Shown here piece after piece: positions 17,224 through 25,565 of a stretch of DNA of 40,332 nt (its first letter is position 1; the number at the start of each line of letters is the position of its first letter). Under the pieces are notes generated by a model, which worked only from the letters and a program-made list of their open reading frames with translations, was not told the DNA's origin and did no database searches. A program made the translations under genes and the position numbers. The DNA comes from an uncultured Succinivibrio sp. (GTDB lineage: Bacteria; Pseudomonadota; Gammaproteobacteria; Enterobacterales; Succinivibrionaceae): assembly GCA_934218695.1 (NCBI GenBank), contig CAKQDA010000017.1, positions 1 through 40,332 of the forward strand, given 5' to 3'.

Positions 17224-17360
17224 TTTTTCAAGTTTGTGTTATTTTCACTGAACGCATCATTTTCGTCTATGCTTTTTTATGTTTGAAAATGTTCTTATTC
17301 AGACTTATGTCAGCAAGAAACTTGAAAATGACCCATTCTAACCCCATGTAAACTTATGTC
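17224..17360 (+). promoter_or_regulatory. Repeat-rich leader of the Fur-like regulator gene
   Basis: TTTTCAAGTTT (17225-17235) and its exact reverse complement AAACTTGAAAA (17318-17328) lie about 80 bases apart. TTGAAAATG occurs twice (17283-17291 and 17322-17330), and ACTTATGTC occurs twice (17303-17311 and 17352-17360), 49 bases apart. These could be binding sites for autoregulation. No standard promoter boxes were identified. Confidence 0.4.
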
Positions 17361-17383
17361 GGTGATACAAGTAAGGTTTATAA

Positions 17384-17827
17384 ATGGAAGAGAACGAGAA
17401 GTTTAGAGTTGATCCTCTAACTGAAGAAACACTCAGGAAGCTGGAAGCTTCTGGTTTAAGAATGACTGTCCAGAGAAGACACATTATTGAGATCTTAACC
17501 TCAAGTCAGTGTACTTCACCAAAAGAGTTATGGTATGAGGCAAAGCAATTTGTCCCAGATTTAGGAATTGCAACTGTATATCGTCTGATCAACAGATTAG
17601 AGCAGATTGGTGTCATTTCTAAGGCAAGAAATCTTGGAATGCAGAAGGTTGAGCCCAAGCTCGGAACTGTAACAGACGACAAGGGACGAAAGCTCCTCAA
17701 TGGCGGTACCACGAGAGATTTGGCTCAACTCATTAAACAGGGGCTGATTGCACGTGGAACTATCGGACCTCAGAATGAACTTGAGCTGTCGCTTGTAGGT
17801 GACAAGGTTAATATATCAATTAGGTAA
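17384..17827 (+). CDS. Fur-fold transcription regulator lacking the usual metal ligands
   Basis: A 147-residue protein. Residues 18-78 are a Fur-type winged helix: LEASGLRMTVQRRHIIEILT, the recognition-helix core LGIATVYRLINRLEQIGVI matching the Fur signature IGLATVYRVLNQFDDAGIV. The rest differs. There is no HH(D/E)H motif, no CxxC pair and no His cluster; the only Cys is in SSQCTSPKEL. The C-terminal 65 residues (from about KVEPKLGTVTDDKGR on) are not the Fur dimer domain and were not recognised. It probably binds DNA as a Fur relative but senses something other than metal, or nothing. AAGG at 17373-17376 supports the ATG. The DtxR-like gene follows 32 bases later, so they form an operon. 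Confidence 0.75.
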   Translation: MEENEKFRVDPLTEETLRKLEASGLRMTVQRRHIIEILTSSQCTSPKELWYEAKQFVPDLGIATVYRLINRLEQIGVISKARNLGMQKVEPKLGTVTDDKGRKLLNGGTTRDLAQLIKQGLIARGTIGPQNELELSLVGDKVNISIR

Positions 17828-17859
17828 GATTATCAAGGATTGATTTAAGGTAATTTGGC

Positions 17860-18309
17860 ATGGAAAACATAAAGAGCGCACCAACTGTATTAGATGCCGT
17901 TCCAGAAGCTGTACAGAAAAAGCAGGGCGAAATTGCAGAATCAGGTGAAACCTATCTTGAGACTATTTTGGTTATCAAGGAAAGAAGAAGCAATGGTCTT
18001 GTACGTGCTGTTGACATTGCCAATGAGCTTAAATTAAGCAAACCCAGCGTTTCCAGAGGACTTTCCCTGTTAAAGGAAAAAGAATACATTAAAGTTGGTA
18101 TTGCCGGTGATATCGAATTTACTCCTGAAGGAAGAAAAGTTGCTGAATCTGTTTTTAAGCGCCACCAGTATTTAACCGTTTTCTTCAAACATATTGCCAA
18201 GGTTCCTTCAGATGTTGCTGAATATGATGCCTGTCGTGTAGAGCATGTGATCTCTGAAAAGACCATGAATGGAATCATCAGTTATTTAAAAGAAAACAAC
18301 ATTATCTAG
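17860..18309 (+). CDS. DtxR/MntR-family metal-dependent repressor
   Basis: A 149-residue protein. The winged helix (about residues 27-90) reads SGETYLETILVIKERR, DIANELKLSKPSVSRGLSLL, YIKVGIAGDIEFTPEGR. The dimer domain carries the likely metal ligands: Glu in YLETI, His in KRHQYLTVFF, and the DACRVEHVIS motif with Cys, Glu and His placed as in DtxR/IdeR-type proteins (MntR usually lacks this Cys). An SH3-like third domain is absent, as in short MntR-type members. It is expected to bind Fe(II) or Mn(II) and repress uptake genes; the palindrome at 16976-16995 is a candidate site. The AAGG at 17847-17850 is a little far from the ATG. The first 25 residues are a non-conserved extension. Confidence 0.85.
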   Translation: MENIKSAPTVLDAVPEAVQKKQGEIAESGETYLETILVIKERRSNGLVRAVDIANELKLSKPSVSRGLSLLKEKEYIKVGIAGDIEFTPEGRKVAESVFKRHQYLTVFFKHIAKVPSDVAEYDACRVEHVISEKTMNGIISYLKENNII

Positions 18310-18325
18310 TTATCTCTCACTTTCG

Positions 18326-18348
18326 GCTGGCAGCGTCAGTCTGCCGGC
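18326..18348 (+). terminator. Hairpin after the DtxR-like gene
   Basis: GCTGGCAG (18326-18333) pairs with CTGCCGGC (18341-18348), with one G-U pair. There is no T-run, so termination may be weak or Rho-dependent. Confidence 0.5.
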
Positions 18349-18760
18349 AGAGACTCTCTTAAAAATCCTAAAAAGTCACCATTCTTTTGAAATTAATTTT
18401 TCATTTTCCTTTGATGATTAAATTGTTCTCTTGAGCTTCATGTATGTTAACTGTATGTTAATTGTCTATGCAGGCAGCAGATGTTCAACGTAAGTTAAAT
18501 GTGAAGCTGTACACAAATTCTTATAAAAGTTACCGTAATACAAAAGGTTAATTTTTCAGATAACATTTATTTTAAAATCAGTATATTAGTGTTTGAGTAA
18601 CTGCTTTTCTACATGTTACAAAGTCTTTAAGCTTACTTAAATACTCAAAAATATGTGATACAGACGTGTTTAAAATTGTCGTTATCTAGTTATATTAAGC
18701 TAAGACTTGAAGTCTAAGTTAATCGTATTAAGAATTATTAAAAAAAATGCGGGATGTAAT
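18349..18760. other. Upstream region of the chemoreceptor gene
   Basis: About 410 AT-rich bases without an ORF of note. TGTATGTTAA appears twice in tandem (near 18439 and 18450). No clear promoter could be assigned. GGGA at 18751-18754 is the ribosome-binding site for ATG 18761. Confidence 0.4.
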
Positions 18761-20362
18761 ATGCGATTTTTAGATCTTTTCTCTATCAAGCAAAAATTGA
18801 TAGCAACCTATGTGATGCTGATCCTGGCATCAATTGGTTTGGGTTATATCTCCTTGTATACCATTTCTGTTAATAAGAATGTGGCTGAATCGGTGCATAC
18901 AGTCTTAGACGGACGTTTTGTAAGAACCAAGCACACCACCGAATACATGACAGATCTGCAGATGCTTTTAACTAGCATGACAAAAGGTACGGCATCAGCC
19001 AACGCAGTAAAAGAGAGTAAGTCTCTTGCGGGTAATTTTAAATACGCCTACGGTAAACTGCAGACATCCCGCTATCCAGAGGAAATTGGTGCTGTTAAAG
19101 CCAGCTCAGAGCGTTACCTTGCGCAGTATGCTTCTTTCATTGAACTGTATAATGATGGAAAGATTGATGAAGCGAAAAAACTTTTGAAAAATGAAATGTA
19201 TGACGATTATCTGGTGGTGCAGAAAAATATAGGGATTGTGAACAGTCATCAGGTAAAAGCAACCAACACTGCAATTGACAGAATTACGAGCAAGACTCCT
19301 TTAATTGCAGCGGTTATCATTATTCTTTTTGAAATCGTTTCAGCAGTATTTATTCTTACTCAGATGCCTCGACTCATTGCAAGTTCAATTCGTTTTGCCA
19401 TCAAAAATGCAAATGCTCTGGCCCACGGTGAACTTCAGACTGAAATCAGAATTAAGCGCCATGATGAGTTTTTGCCATTACTTTTAGCAATGGAAAAAAT
19501 GAGAGTTTCATGGCATGACAATATCTTGCTGATAAAAGAGGTAAGTAACAATATCAGCAAGTCCATGAGCACACTGCAGGACTCATCTGCCCATATTGAT
19601 GAAACCGCTCAGGATAATCAGAGCTATTCTGCAACTGTCTCAAAATCTGCAGACACTATGGTGGAAAGTGCAGGAGAAATTGCAAAAAGCTGTGCTTCAG
19701 CATCAGAACAGGCAGCTGATACCTCAAAAGATACTCAGTTAGGTATCAACAGAGTAAATGAAACTATTGCAAAACTGAACAATCAGGCAAAAAAGTCTAA
19801 AGAAGATGCAAAGCTTGTGGCTCAGTTATCCGATAGAGCTCAAAAGATTGGAGTTATTGTAAATACCATTGATGATATTGCATCTCAGACTAATTTGCTT
19901 GCTTTAAATGCTGCAATTGAGGCTGCCAGAGCCGGTGTATACGGTAAAGGCTTTGCTGTTGTGGCAGATGAGGTTAGAGCTTTGGCATCAAGAACATCCA
20001 AGTCTACTCAGGAAATTACTGAAATGGTAACTTTAGTTCAGTCTGAAGCTGCCGGAGCTAATGATACCATTCAGCAGTCAGTTACTGTTATGGATGCTAT
20101 CTCCGCAGAAACAGGTGATCTCAATGAGATCTTGGACAGCGTAATAGGAAAAGTTGAAAACGTAAATAACAAGATTGAAGAAATCTCTCAGGCAACGGAG
20201 GGGCAGATCGCATCCACAACAGAGATTTCCGAAAATATGAAGGAAATTACATCAGCTACTGAGAACCTCCATGGTGAGCTGAATCTGGTTAATGACAACA
20301 TCAACAACACCAATGTTGAAATCGGTCGTCTGCTAGGCGTTGTCTCACGCTTTATCCTGTAA
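18761..20362 (+). CDS. Methyl-accepting chemotaxis protein
   Basis: A 533-residue inner-membrane chemoreceptor. TM1 spans about residues 12-34, a periplasmic four-helix-bundle sensor about 35-177, and TM2 about 178-198 ([19 protein letters not shown]), followed by a HAMP region and the long signalling coiled coil. The hairpin tip reads [20 protein letters not shown] followed by [19 protein letters not shown], the CheA/CheW contact site, with VYGK in place of the common EQGR. There is no C-terminal CheR-binding pentapeptide. The start at 18761 ([12 protein letters not shown]) is preferred over TTG/ATG 18707, since GGGA precedes it and the extra 18 residues look non-coding. The ligand is unknown. 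Confidence 0.93.
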   Translation: MRFLDLFSIKQKLIATYVMLILASIGLGYISLYTISVNKNVAESVHTVLDGRFVRTKHTTEYMTDLQMLLTSMTKGTASANAVKESKSLAGNFKYAYGKLQTSRYPEEIGAVKASSERYLAQYASFIELYNDGKIDEAKKLLKNEMYDDYLVVQKNIGIVNSHQVKATNTAIDRITSKTPLIAAVIIILFEIVSAVFILTQMPRLIASSIRFAIKNANALAHGELQTEIRIKRHDEFLPLLLAMEKMRVSWHDNILLIKEVSNNISKSMSTLQDSSAHIDETAQDNQSYSATVSKSADTMVESAGEIAKSCASASEQAADTSKDTQLGINRVNETIAKLNNQAKKSKEDAKLVAQLSDRAQKIGVIVNTIDDIASQTNLLALNAAIEAARAGVYGKGFAVVADEVRALASRTSKSTQEITEMVTLVQSEAAGANDTIQQSVTVMDAISAETGDLNEILDSVIGKVENVNNKIEEISQATEGQIASTTEISENMKEITSATENLHGELNLVNDNINNTNVEIGRLLGVVSRFIL

Positions 20363-20365
20363 CTA

Positions 20366-20399
20366 AAAAGCCACATCATAATGTAAATGATGTGGCTTT
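20366..20399. terminator. Bidirectional terminator between the MCP and ybaK
   Basis: AAAAGCCACATCA (20366-20378) and TGATGTGGCTTT (20388-20399) form a 12-bp stem with A and T flanks on each side, serving both convergent genes. Confidence 0.9.
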
Positions 20400-20421
20400 C
20401 TCCACTGTTTACTAAAAGATC

Positions 20422-20901
20422 CTACTTCTTATCCTTATGCTCTAAAAAGTCGCCTACAGTTGCGTTTAAAATTTTAACCAGATCTTTAGGGTTAACTCCT
20501 ACAGAAAGACCTCTTCTGCCACCTGAGACCAGGATCTCTTCAAACTGCATGGCACTCTCTGAAAGCAGCGTTAAAGTTCTGCGTTTCTGTCCGAAGGGAC
20601 TGACACCTCCTATAACGTAGCCCGTTATTCTTGTGGCATCATTAGGTGTGGCCACATCAAGTGACTTTAATTTCATGATTCTTGCGGCATTCTTTAATGA
20701 AATCATACTGTCGACAGGAGTCACAGCAGTTACAAAGGTCTTATCATGCACAAGAAGAATTGTTTTAAACACTCTTGCTTCATCAAGTCCGAGTGAATGA
20801 GCTGCAAATTTTCCGAAATCATGATCTACAGTGCATTCGTATTCATATTCTTTGAAAGGGATTTTGTTGTCCTTCAGAAATTTCTGGGCTGGAGTAATCA
20901 T
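20422..20901 (-). CDS. ybaK: Cys-tRNA(Pro)/Cys-tRNA(Cys) deacylase YbaK
   Basis: A trans-editing enzyme that hydrolyses cysteine mischarged onto tRNA-Pro. At 159 residues it matches the YbaK/EbsC family. The family blocks are visible: TPAQKFLKDNKIPFKEYEYE, VFKTILLVHDKTFVTAVTPV (with the catalytic-region Lys), and the glycine-rich GYVIGGVSPFGQKRR. The start at 20901 (MITPAQKF) is chosen because the in-frame extension to 21063 overlaps the divergent AraC gene and reads as non-coding; AGGA lies about ten bases before 20901. It is a single gene with a shared terminator. Confidence 0.93.
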   Translation of the reverse strand: MITPAQKFLKDNKIPFKEYEYECTVDHDFGKFAAHSLGLDEARVFKTILLVHDKTFVTAVTPVDSMISLKNAARIMKLKSLDVATPNDATRITGYVIGGVSPFGQKRRTLTLLSESAMQFEEILVSGGRRGLSVGVNPKDLVKILNATVGDFLEHKDKK

Positions 20902-21018
20902 ATTTTTTTTCCTTAATTCAGGCTTGTAAACATTTGAATAGGATATATCTTTTTCCATCTTTGATTTACAATTGAAAAAAAATCTTAAAAAACTATTTAT
21001 AACTGAAAAAGAAAGCCT

Positions 21019-21903
21019 ATGGAAACACAACGTACAATGGCTCCTAAAGAGGGGATCATACATGGCAATCAGAAATTTCCTTTAGAGTGCTATATAAATG
21101 AGTTCAGTGAAGTCTTTCCTACTCACTATCATCAGCATTGGCATGATGAGGTTGAAATTATATGTGTCGACAGAGGTCCGTTTTCGGTGACCATTCATTC
21201 TAAGCAGGTTGTGCTTGATTCTCCTTGTTTCTATATTGTTCCAAGCAAAGTTGTTCATGGTCTGGTTCAGGGTGCAAAGTCAGTACAGCGTTATCTCGTA
21301 TTCAATCCTTCGATACTGCGTTTTTCTTTATATGACAAGGTTCAGGGTAATATTCTTGAAAATCTGTTTGATACAAATTTAAACATCGTTCCAGTACTGA
21401 GCAATGATTCTGACGACTATAAGGAAGCAAGAAACAGCTTTGATTATATTTACAGTAATTTCAGGGATAAAGACGACTCTGTAAGACTATTGATAAAAGC
21501 AAAACTTATTGTTCTTATTACCTGTCTTTACAGGCAGGGGATCTTTAATCAGGTTGAAATCAGCTCTTCTTTTGAAAAGCAAAGAGCTCAAAAATTAAAA
21601 GATCTGATTATATGGATACAGGATCATCATTCAGGACCATTATCAATTGAAGATGCCGCAGCAAAAATGGAATTTTCTCAGGAGTATTTTTGCAGATTCT
21701 TTAAAAAGGCAACAGGTATGAGTTTTACAGAATACGTAAACGACTACAGGTTAACTCAGGCTGCAGGAGATATAGAAAGGGGAGAAAAGTCAATTTCAGA
21801 TATAGCAGCAGATCATGGTTTTGACAATGATTCGTATTTTTTTAGACTGTTTAAAAAGAAATTCGGAACAACCCCTTTGAAATTCCGAAACCACAAAGTC
21901 TAG
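21019..21903 (+). CDS. AraC-family regulator, probably of the maltose operon
   Basis: A 294-residue regulator. The N-terminal cupin domain (about 25-120) starts with FPTHYHQHWHDEVEIICVDR, has a His-rich sugar-pocket edge and includes PCFYIVPSKVVHGL. The C-terminal double helix-turn-helix (about 195-290) reads LSIEDAAAKMEFSQEYFCRF, KKATGMSFTEYVNDYRL, SISDIAADHGFDNDSYFFRL, then FKKKFGTTPLKFR, the AraC signature. It is divergent from ybaK and 0.7 kb upstream of malE with no gene between, so it is the most likely activator of the maltose operon. That link is by position only. No ligand can be named. Confidence 0.9.
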   Translation: METQRTMAPKEGIIHGNQKFPLECYINEFSEVFPTHYHQHWHDEVEIICVDRGPFSVTIHSKQVVLDSPCFYIVPSKVVHGLVQGAKSVQRYLVFNPSILRFSLYDKVQGNILENLFDTNLNIVPVLSNDSDDYKEARNSFDYIYSNFRDKDDSVRLLIKAKLIVLITCLYRQGIFNQVEISSSFEKQRAQKLKDLIIWIQDHHSGPLSIEDAAAKMEFSQEYFCRFFKKATGMSFTEYVNDYRLTQAAGDIERGEKSISDIAADHGFDNDSYFFRLFKKKFGTTPLKFRNHKV

Positions 21904-22132
21904 AGATCATAAAATATGGAAGACTGATACATTAGAACTCAAGGTTTTATGCCTTTGTGTTTTTTAAACAGTCAACATCATTGAATTTTTGAATAATGCC
22001 TTCTCACGTCATATAAAATCAATTTTTACAGCATGTTCAAGTCACGTCCAGAAATATTTTTTGAAAAAATTTAAATACAGTTCCCTTAAACAGAATTTTT
22101 TGTATATATGGCAAAAAACTTTTAACCAATTA

Positions 22133-22148
22133 TGTGATTTATTTCAAA
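22133..22148. promoter_or_regulatory. Possible CRP site
   Basis: TGTGA, six bases, TCAAA, with AT-rich flanks: nine of ten core bases match the CRP consensus. It lies about 370 bases before the promoter, which is far for direct activation. Confidence 0.3.
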
Positions 22149-22505
22149 TTTGGTATTGGAATAAATAAAATAGCTAATATTGTGTAGTTATGTTTAAAAT
22201 TGTGTAAATAATTCATTTGTGATCTGTATCTGATATAACGTTACGGTAAAAAAAGAATATTGAAAAAGAACAGCATGAATTATGAAACATAAATATGCAG
22301 AATAATAGATGTATAAAAATAATCGTAACGTTTCGAATAATAATGGAAAATTTTACTAAAACTGTATAGTCAAATTGACATGAAAATACGTATGACTTAA
22401 AAGCAGTCACAGAAGGTAATCTGGTCAATGTTTTTATAAATTTTGCTTTAAATCACAAAAATATCTAAAAAAGATAATAAAGTGCAGTAAATGGTCAATA
22501 TTGTA

Positions 22506-22535
22506 TTGATTTATTTTATGGTTACTCTATACAAT
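22506..22535 (+). promoter_or_regulatory. Candidate malE promoter
   Basis: TTGATT (22506-22511), an 18-base spacer and TACAAT (22530-22535). Transcription would begin near 22542, inside or just before the inverted repeat TTAACC/GGTTAA (22541-22559), which could be an operator. Confidence 0.5.
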
Positions 22536-22567
22536 CATAGTTAACCTAACAAGGGTTAATCGTTCAA

Positions 22568-22588
22568 GTCAAAAGATGTTCTTTTGAC
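22568..22588 (+). promoter_or_regulatory. Perfect inverted repeat in the malE leader
   Basis: Nine-base arms GTCAAAAGA and TCTTTTGAC around TGT, ending 23 bases before the malE ribosome-binding site. It may be an operator, or an RNA hairpin that protects the 5' end of the malE message. Confidence 0.6.
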
Positions 22589-22624
22589 CAGACAACATAA
22601 GTGAAAACTAAAGGAAATCATAAG

Positions 22625-23809
22625 ATGAAAAAAACAATTTTAGCTACCGTAGTATGTGCTATGACTTTAGGATTCTCAGTTTCAGCAAATGCAGCAATTG
22701 AGAAAGATCAGTTAACAGTTTGGGTTAACGGTGATAAGGGCTATAACGGTATTGCAAAAGTTGGTGAGAAGTTCACAGCTGATACAGGTATCAAGGTAAC
22801 AGTAGCTCACCCAGATCAGGTAGAAGTTAAGTTCCAGCAGACAGCTGCAACTCAGAATGGTCCTGATATCATGATGTGGGCACACGACCGTTTCGGTGAG
22901 TGGGCTGCAGCAGGTCTTATTGCTCCATTAAATCCTTCAGATGAAGAGAAGGCAAAATTTGCAAAAGTAGGTTGGGATGCAGTTACTGTTAACGGCAAGA
23001 TTGTAGGTTACCCAGTAGCTATCGAAGCAGTAAGCTTACTATGTAACAACAAGCTGGTTAAGAAAGCTCCAGAGAACTTTGAAGACTTCATCAAGTTAGG
23101 TGACACATTAAAGAAAGATGGTGTAAAACCAATTATCTGGTCATACACAACTCCATACTTCAGCTATCCATTAATCGCAGCTCAGGGTGGTTACGCATTT
23201 AAGAAGGTAAACGGCTCATATGATGTTAAGGATACCGGTGTTAACAATGCTGGTGCAAAGGCTGGTTTACAGTTCATTTCTGATTTAATCACCAAGGGTT
23301 ACATGGAGAAGGGTGCTGACTATGGTGTTATGGAAGCTCAGTTCACCAAGGGTAAAGCAGCATGTATCATCAACGGACCATGGGGTTGGCCAAACTATGA
23401 TGGTGCAAAGGTTGACTTCTCTGTTTACAAGTTACCTAAGTTAGGCGGTCAGCCAGCTAAGGCATTCGTTGGTGTAACAGCATTAGCAATCAATGCAGCT
23501 TCTCCTAACAAAGAGTTAGCAACTGAGTTCATCGAGAACTACTTATTAACCGATGAGGGCTTAGAGGCTGTTAATAACGACAAGGCTTTAGGTGTAGTTG
23601 CTCTGAACAGCTTCCAGGCTAAGTTAGACAAGGATCCACGTATTGCTCAGACTAAAGAAAACGCTGTAATCGGTGATCCAATGCCTTCAGTACCTGAGAT
23701 GAACAAGTTCTGGTCATCATTTGAGACTGCTTTAAAGAACGTATGCTCAGGCCGTCAGGGTGTTAACGAAGCTGCTGATACTGCTGCAAAGCGTATTTTA
23801 AGTGAATAA
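22625..23809 (+). CDS. malE: Maltose/maltodextrin-binding periplasmic protein MalE
   Basis: Periplasmic receptor that delivers maltodextrins to MalFGK. A 394-residue protein with a clear Sec signal peptide (MKKTILATVVCAMTLGF, cut after SANA). Matches to E. coli MalE are extensive: LTVWVNGDKGYNGIAKVGEK, GPDIMMWAHDRFGEWAAAGL with the sugar-contact Trp and Asp, GYPVAIEAVSL, and KAACIINGPWGWPNYDGAKV. The start at ATG 22625 has AAGGA at 22611-22615; the GTG at 22601 is less likely. Codon use is notably biased to a few codons, as in highly expressed genes. First gene of the operon, separated from malF by a terminator-like hairpin. Confidence 0.97.
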   Translation: MKKTILATVVCAMTLGFSVSANAAIEKDQLTVWVNGDKGYNGIAKVGEKFTADTGIKVTVAHPDQVEVKFQQTAATQNGPDIMMWAHDRFGEWAAAGLIAPLNPSDEEKAKFAKVGWDAVTVNGKIVGYPVAIEAVSLLCNNKLVKKAPENFEDFIKLGDTLKKDGVKPIIWSYTTPYFSYPLIAAQGGYAFKKVNGSYDVKDTGVNNAGAKAGLQFISDLITKGYMEKGADYGVMEAQFTKGKAACIINGPWGWPNYDGAKVDFSVYKLPKLGGQPAKAFVGVTALAINAASPNKELATEFIENYLLTDEGLEAVNNDKALGVVALNSFQAKLDKDPRIAQTKENAVIGDPMPSVPEMNKFWSSFETALKNVCSGRQGVNEAADTAAKRILSE

Positions 23810-23825
23810 TTTTTAAACACTGACC

Positions 23826-23856
23826 CTCGGCACGAAAGTGCCGAGAGTTTTTTTTT
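23826..23856 (+). terminator. Intercistronic terminator/attenuator between malE and malF
   Basis: CTCGGCAC, a GAAA tetraloop and GTGCCGAG form an 8-bp GC-rich stem, followed by about nine Ts. It should stop part of the transcripts after malE and stabilise the malE message, giving more binding protein than MalFGK. Confidence 0.9.
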
Positions 23857-23883
23857 ATTTTTTTGGCAAATTAGGAATTGGGC

Positions 23884-25548
23884 ATGGAACTGTCAGCAAT
23901 GCATAATTTGAAACTTGGTCCAAAGTTTTTACTTAAATGGACTGTAGTTGCAATAATTGTGTTAGTCAATCTGTATGCCGATATTTGCATGTATCTAAAC
24001 GGAGATATAGCTTATCCTCTGTTGGATCTTGTGCTTGTCGGTGTTGGTGTTTATGTTTTTGTCAACAAAAAAATGTATGCACAGCGTTATGCTTTCCCAA
24101 GCGTAGCTGGAATGACAGCATTTATTATTTTCCCTTTAATCTACACTGTGTGGATCTCCTTTACCAACTATTCTGGATCCCACGTAATGAATGTTGATTC
24201 TGCAATGGCCTTCCATCTGCAGAAGACATACAAGTCAGAAGCCGGTGATTATTCTTATAAACTTTATGAGTTACAGGATGGTACATATGACCTTGTTCTA
24301 CAACAGGGTTCAACTGTTTATAAGAATGAGAATCCTCTAAAACTTTCTGATAAAAAAGTTATTGAAAAAGCTAAGGCTGGTGAAGCTACTGATATCACTC
24401 TGGTTGCTTCAGCTGAAACTTCAGGCAAGCTTGTTGCAATGAAGAAACTCATGTCTTACAGAAACACATTAAAGACATTAGTTCTTCATGTTCCAAATTC
24501 CCATGTAAAACTATCAATGAGCGGTCTGCGTTCATTCTCAGCTCAGAGCGAGAAGTTTAAACATCTGTCTAAGGGTGAAAAGGCTGAGAACGGTTACGTT
24601 GTAGATTCTGCTTTCGTGCTGTGGGATAACGAGAAACATATGTTATTCATGCCAAACATGGAAACCGGTTACTATCAGTACGCAAATGAAAAAGGTGAAT
24701 TGTCTGGTGAAGCATACGCTCCTGGTTTTAAGGTAAATATCGGTTTAAAGAACTACATTAAGTTCCTGTCAAACGAAAGTATCCGTATGCCATTTATACA
24801 GATCTTCGTATGGACCGTTTGTTTCTCTGCAATTACTGTTTTAGGAACCCTTGCTATCGGTATGGTTTTAGCCTGCCTGGTACAGTGGCAGTTCCTTCGT
24901 TTTAGAGGTATTTACAGAGTATTCCTGATCCTCCCATATGCTGTACCATCATTTATCTCTATCCTGGTTTTCAAAGGTTTGTTCAACCAGAACTTTGGTG
25001 AATTGAATGTGTTCCTGAATGCAATTATGGGGCCTATCTATGCTGCTTTTGGTTCTGAGTGGTCCTCTATTGAGTGGTTCACTGATCCTTGGGCTGCAAG
25101 AGGCATGATTTTAATGGTAAATGCATGGTTGGGTTATCCATATATGATGATCCTCTGTATGGGTCTGTTAAAGTCAATTCCTGATGATTTATATGAGGCA
25201 ACTGCTATTGAAGGTGCATCACCTTGGGTTAACCTGCGCCACATTACAGTTCCTTTACTGATTAAGCCATTGGCTCCACTGTTAATTGCATCATTTGCAT
25301 TTAACTTCAACAACTTCGTACTGATCCAGTTGTTAACTGGTGGTGGTCCAGACATGATTAACGCTACTCAGGCTCCAGCTGGATACACTGACTTATTGGT
25401 AAGCTTCACATACCGTATCGCTTTCGAAGGCGGTAAGGGTAACGACTATGGTCTTGCAGCAGCTGTTGCAGCAATGATCTTCATTATGGTTGGCTTACTG
25501 AGCTTGGTACAGTTACGTTTAACTAAGACCAGTCAGGTTCAGGGTTAA
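23884..25548 (+). CDS. malF: Maltose ABC transporter permease MalF
   Basis: Inner-membrane subunit that binds the sugar in transit. A 554-residue protein, a little longer than E. coli MalF (514). Three N-terminal helices (about 16-35, 40-60, 72-95) precede a large periplasmic P2 domain (about 100-285) that docks MalE. Five further helices follow, with the EAA loop EATAIEGASPWVNLRHITVP near residue 437 that contacts MalK. NFNNFVLIQLLTGGGP is typical of MalF. The start at ATG 23884 with AGGA at 23873-23876 is preferred over TTG 23878. malG follows 17 bases later. Confidence 0.96.
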   Translation: MELSAMHNLKLGPKFLLKWTVVAIIVLVNLYADICMYLNGDIAYPLLDLVLVGVGVYVFVNKKMYAQRYAFPSVAGMTAFIIFPLIYTVWISFTNYSGSHVMNVDSAMAFHLQKTYKSEAGDYSYKLYELQDGTYDLVLQQGSTVYKNENPLKLSDKKVIEKAKAGEATDITLVASAETSGKLVAMKKLMSYRNTLKTLVLHVPNSHVKLSMSGLRSFSAQSEKFKHLSKGEKAENGYVVDSAFVLWDNEKHMLFMPNMETGYYQYANEKGELSGEAYAPGFKVNIGLKNYIKFLSNESIRMPFIQIFVWTVCFSAITVLGTLAIGMVLACLVQWQFLRFRGIYRVFLILPYAVPSFISILVFKGLFNQNFGELNVFLNAIMGPIYAAFGSEWSSIEWFTDPWAARGMILMVNAWLGYPYMMILCMGLLKSIPDDLYEATAIEGASPWVNLRHITVPLLIKPLAPLLIASFAFNFNNFVLIQLLTGGGPDMINATQAPAGYTDLLVSFTYRIAFEGGKGNDYGLAAAVAAMIFIMVGLLSLVQLRLTKTSQVQG

Positions 25549-25565
25549 GAGGAGACTGATATAAA

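Larger units (their letters stand above)
21904..22624 (+). promoter_or_regulatory. Regulatory region of the mal operon
   Basis: A 720-base AT-rich gap. It contains a weak hairpin at the end of the AraC gene (near 21940-21965), a possible CRP site at 22133-22148, two CGTAACG-type palindromes (22236-22243 and 22324-22335), a promoter at 22506-22535, and two inverted repeats in the leader (22541-22559 and 22568-22588). No MalT-type boxes were recognised. Confidence 0.55.

Noticed and set aside
20902..21063. Longer start for ybaK at 21063
   Set aside because: It would overlap the divergent AraC gene and adds 54 residues that read as non-coding; the family starts at MITPAQKF.
22568..22588. malE leader hairpin as a riboswitch
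   Set aside because: A single 21-base inverted repeat is too small to form a ligand pocket; an operator or stabilising hairpin is simpler.
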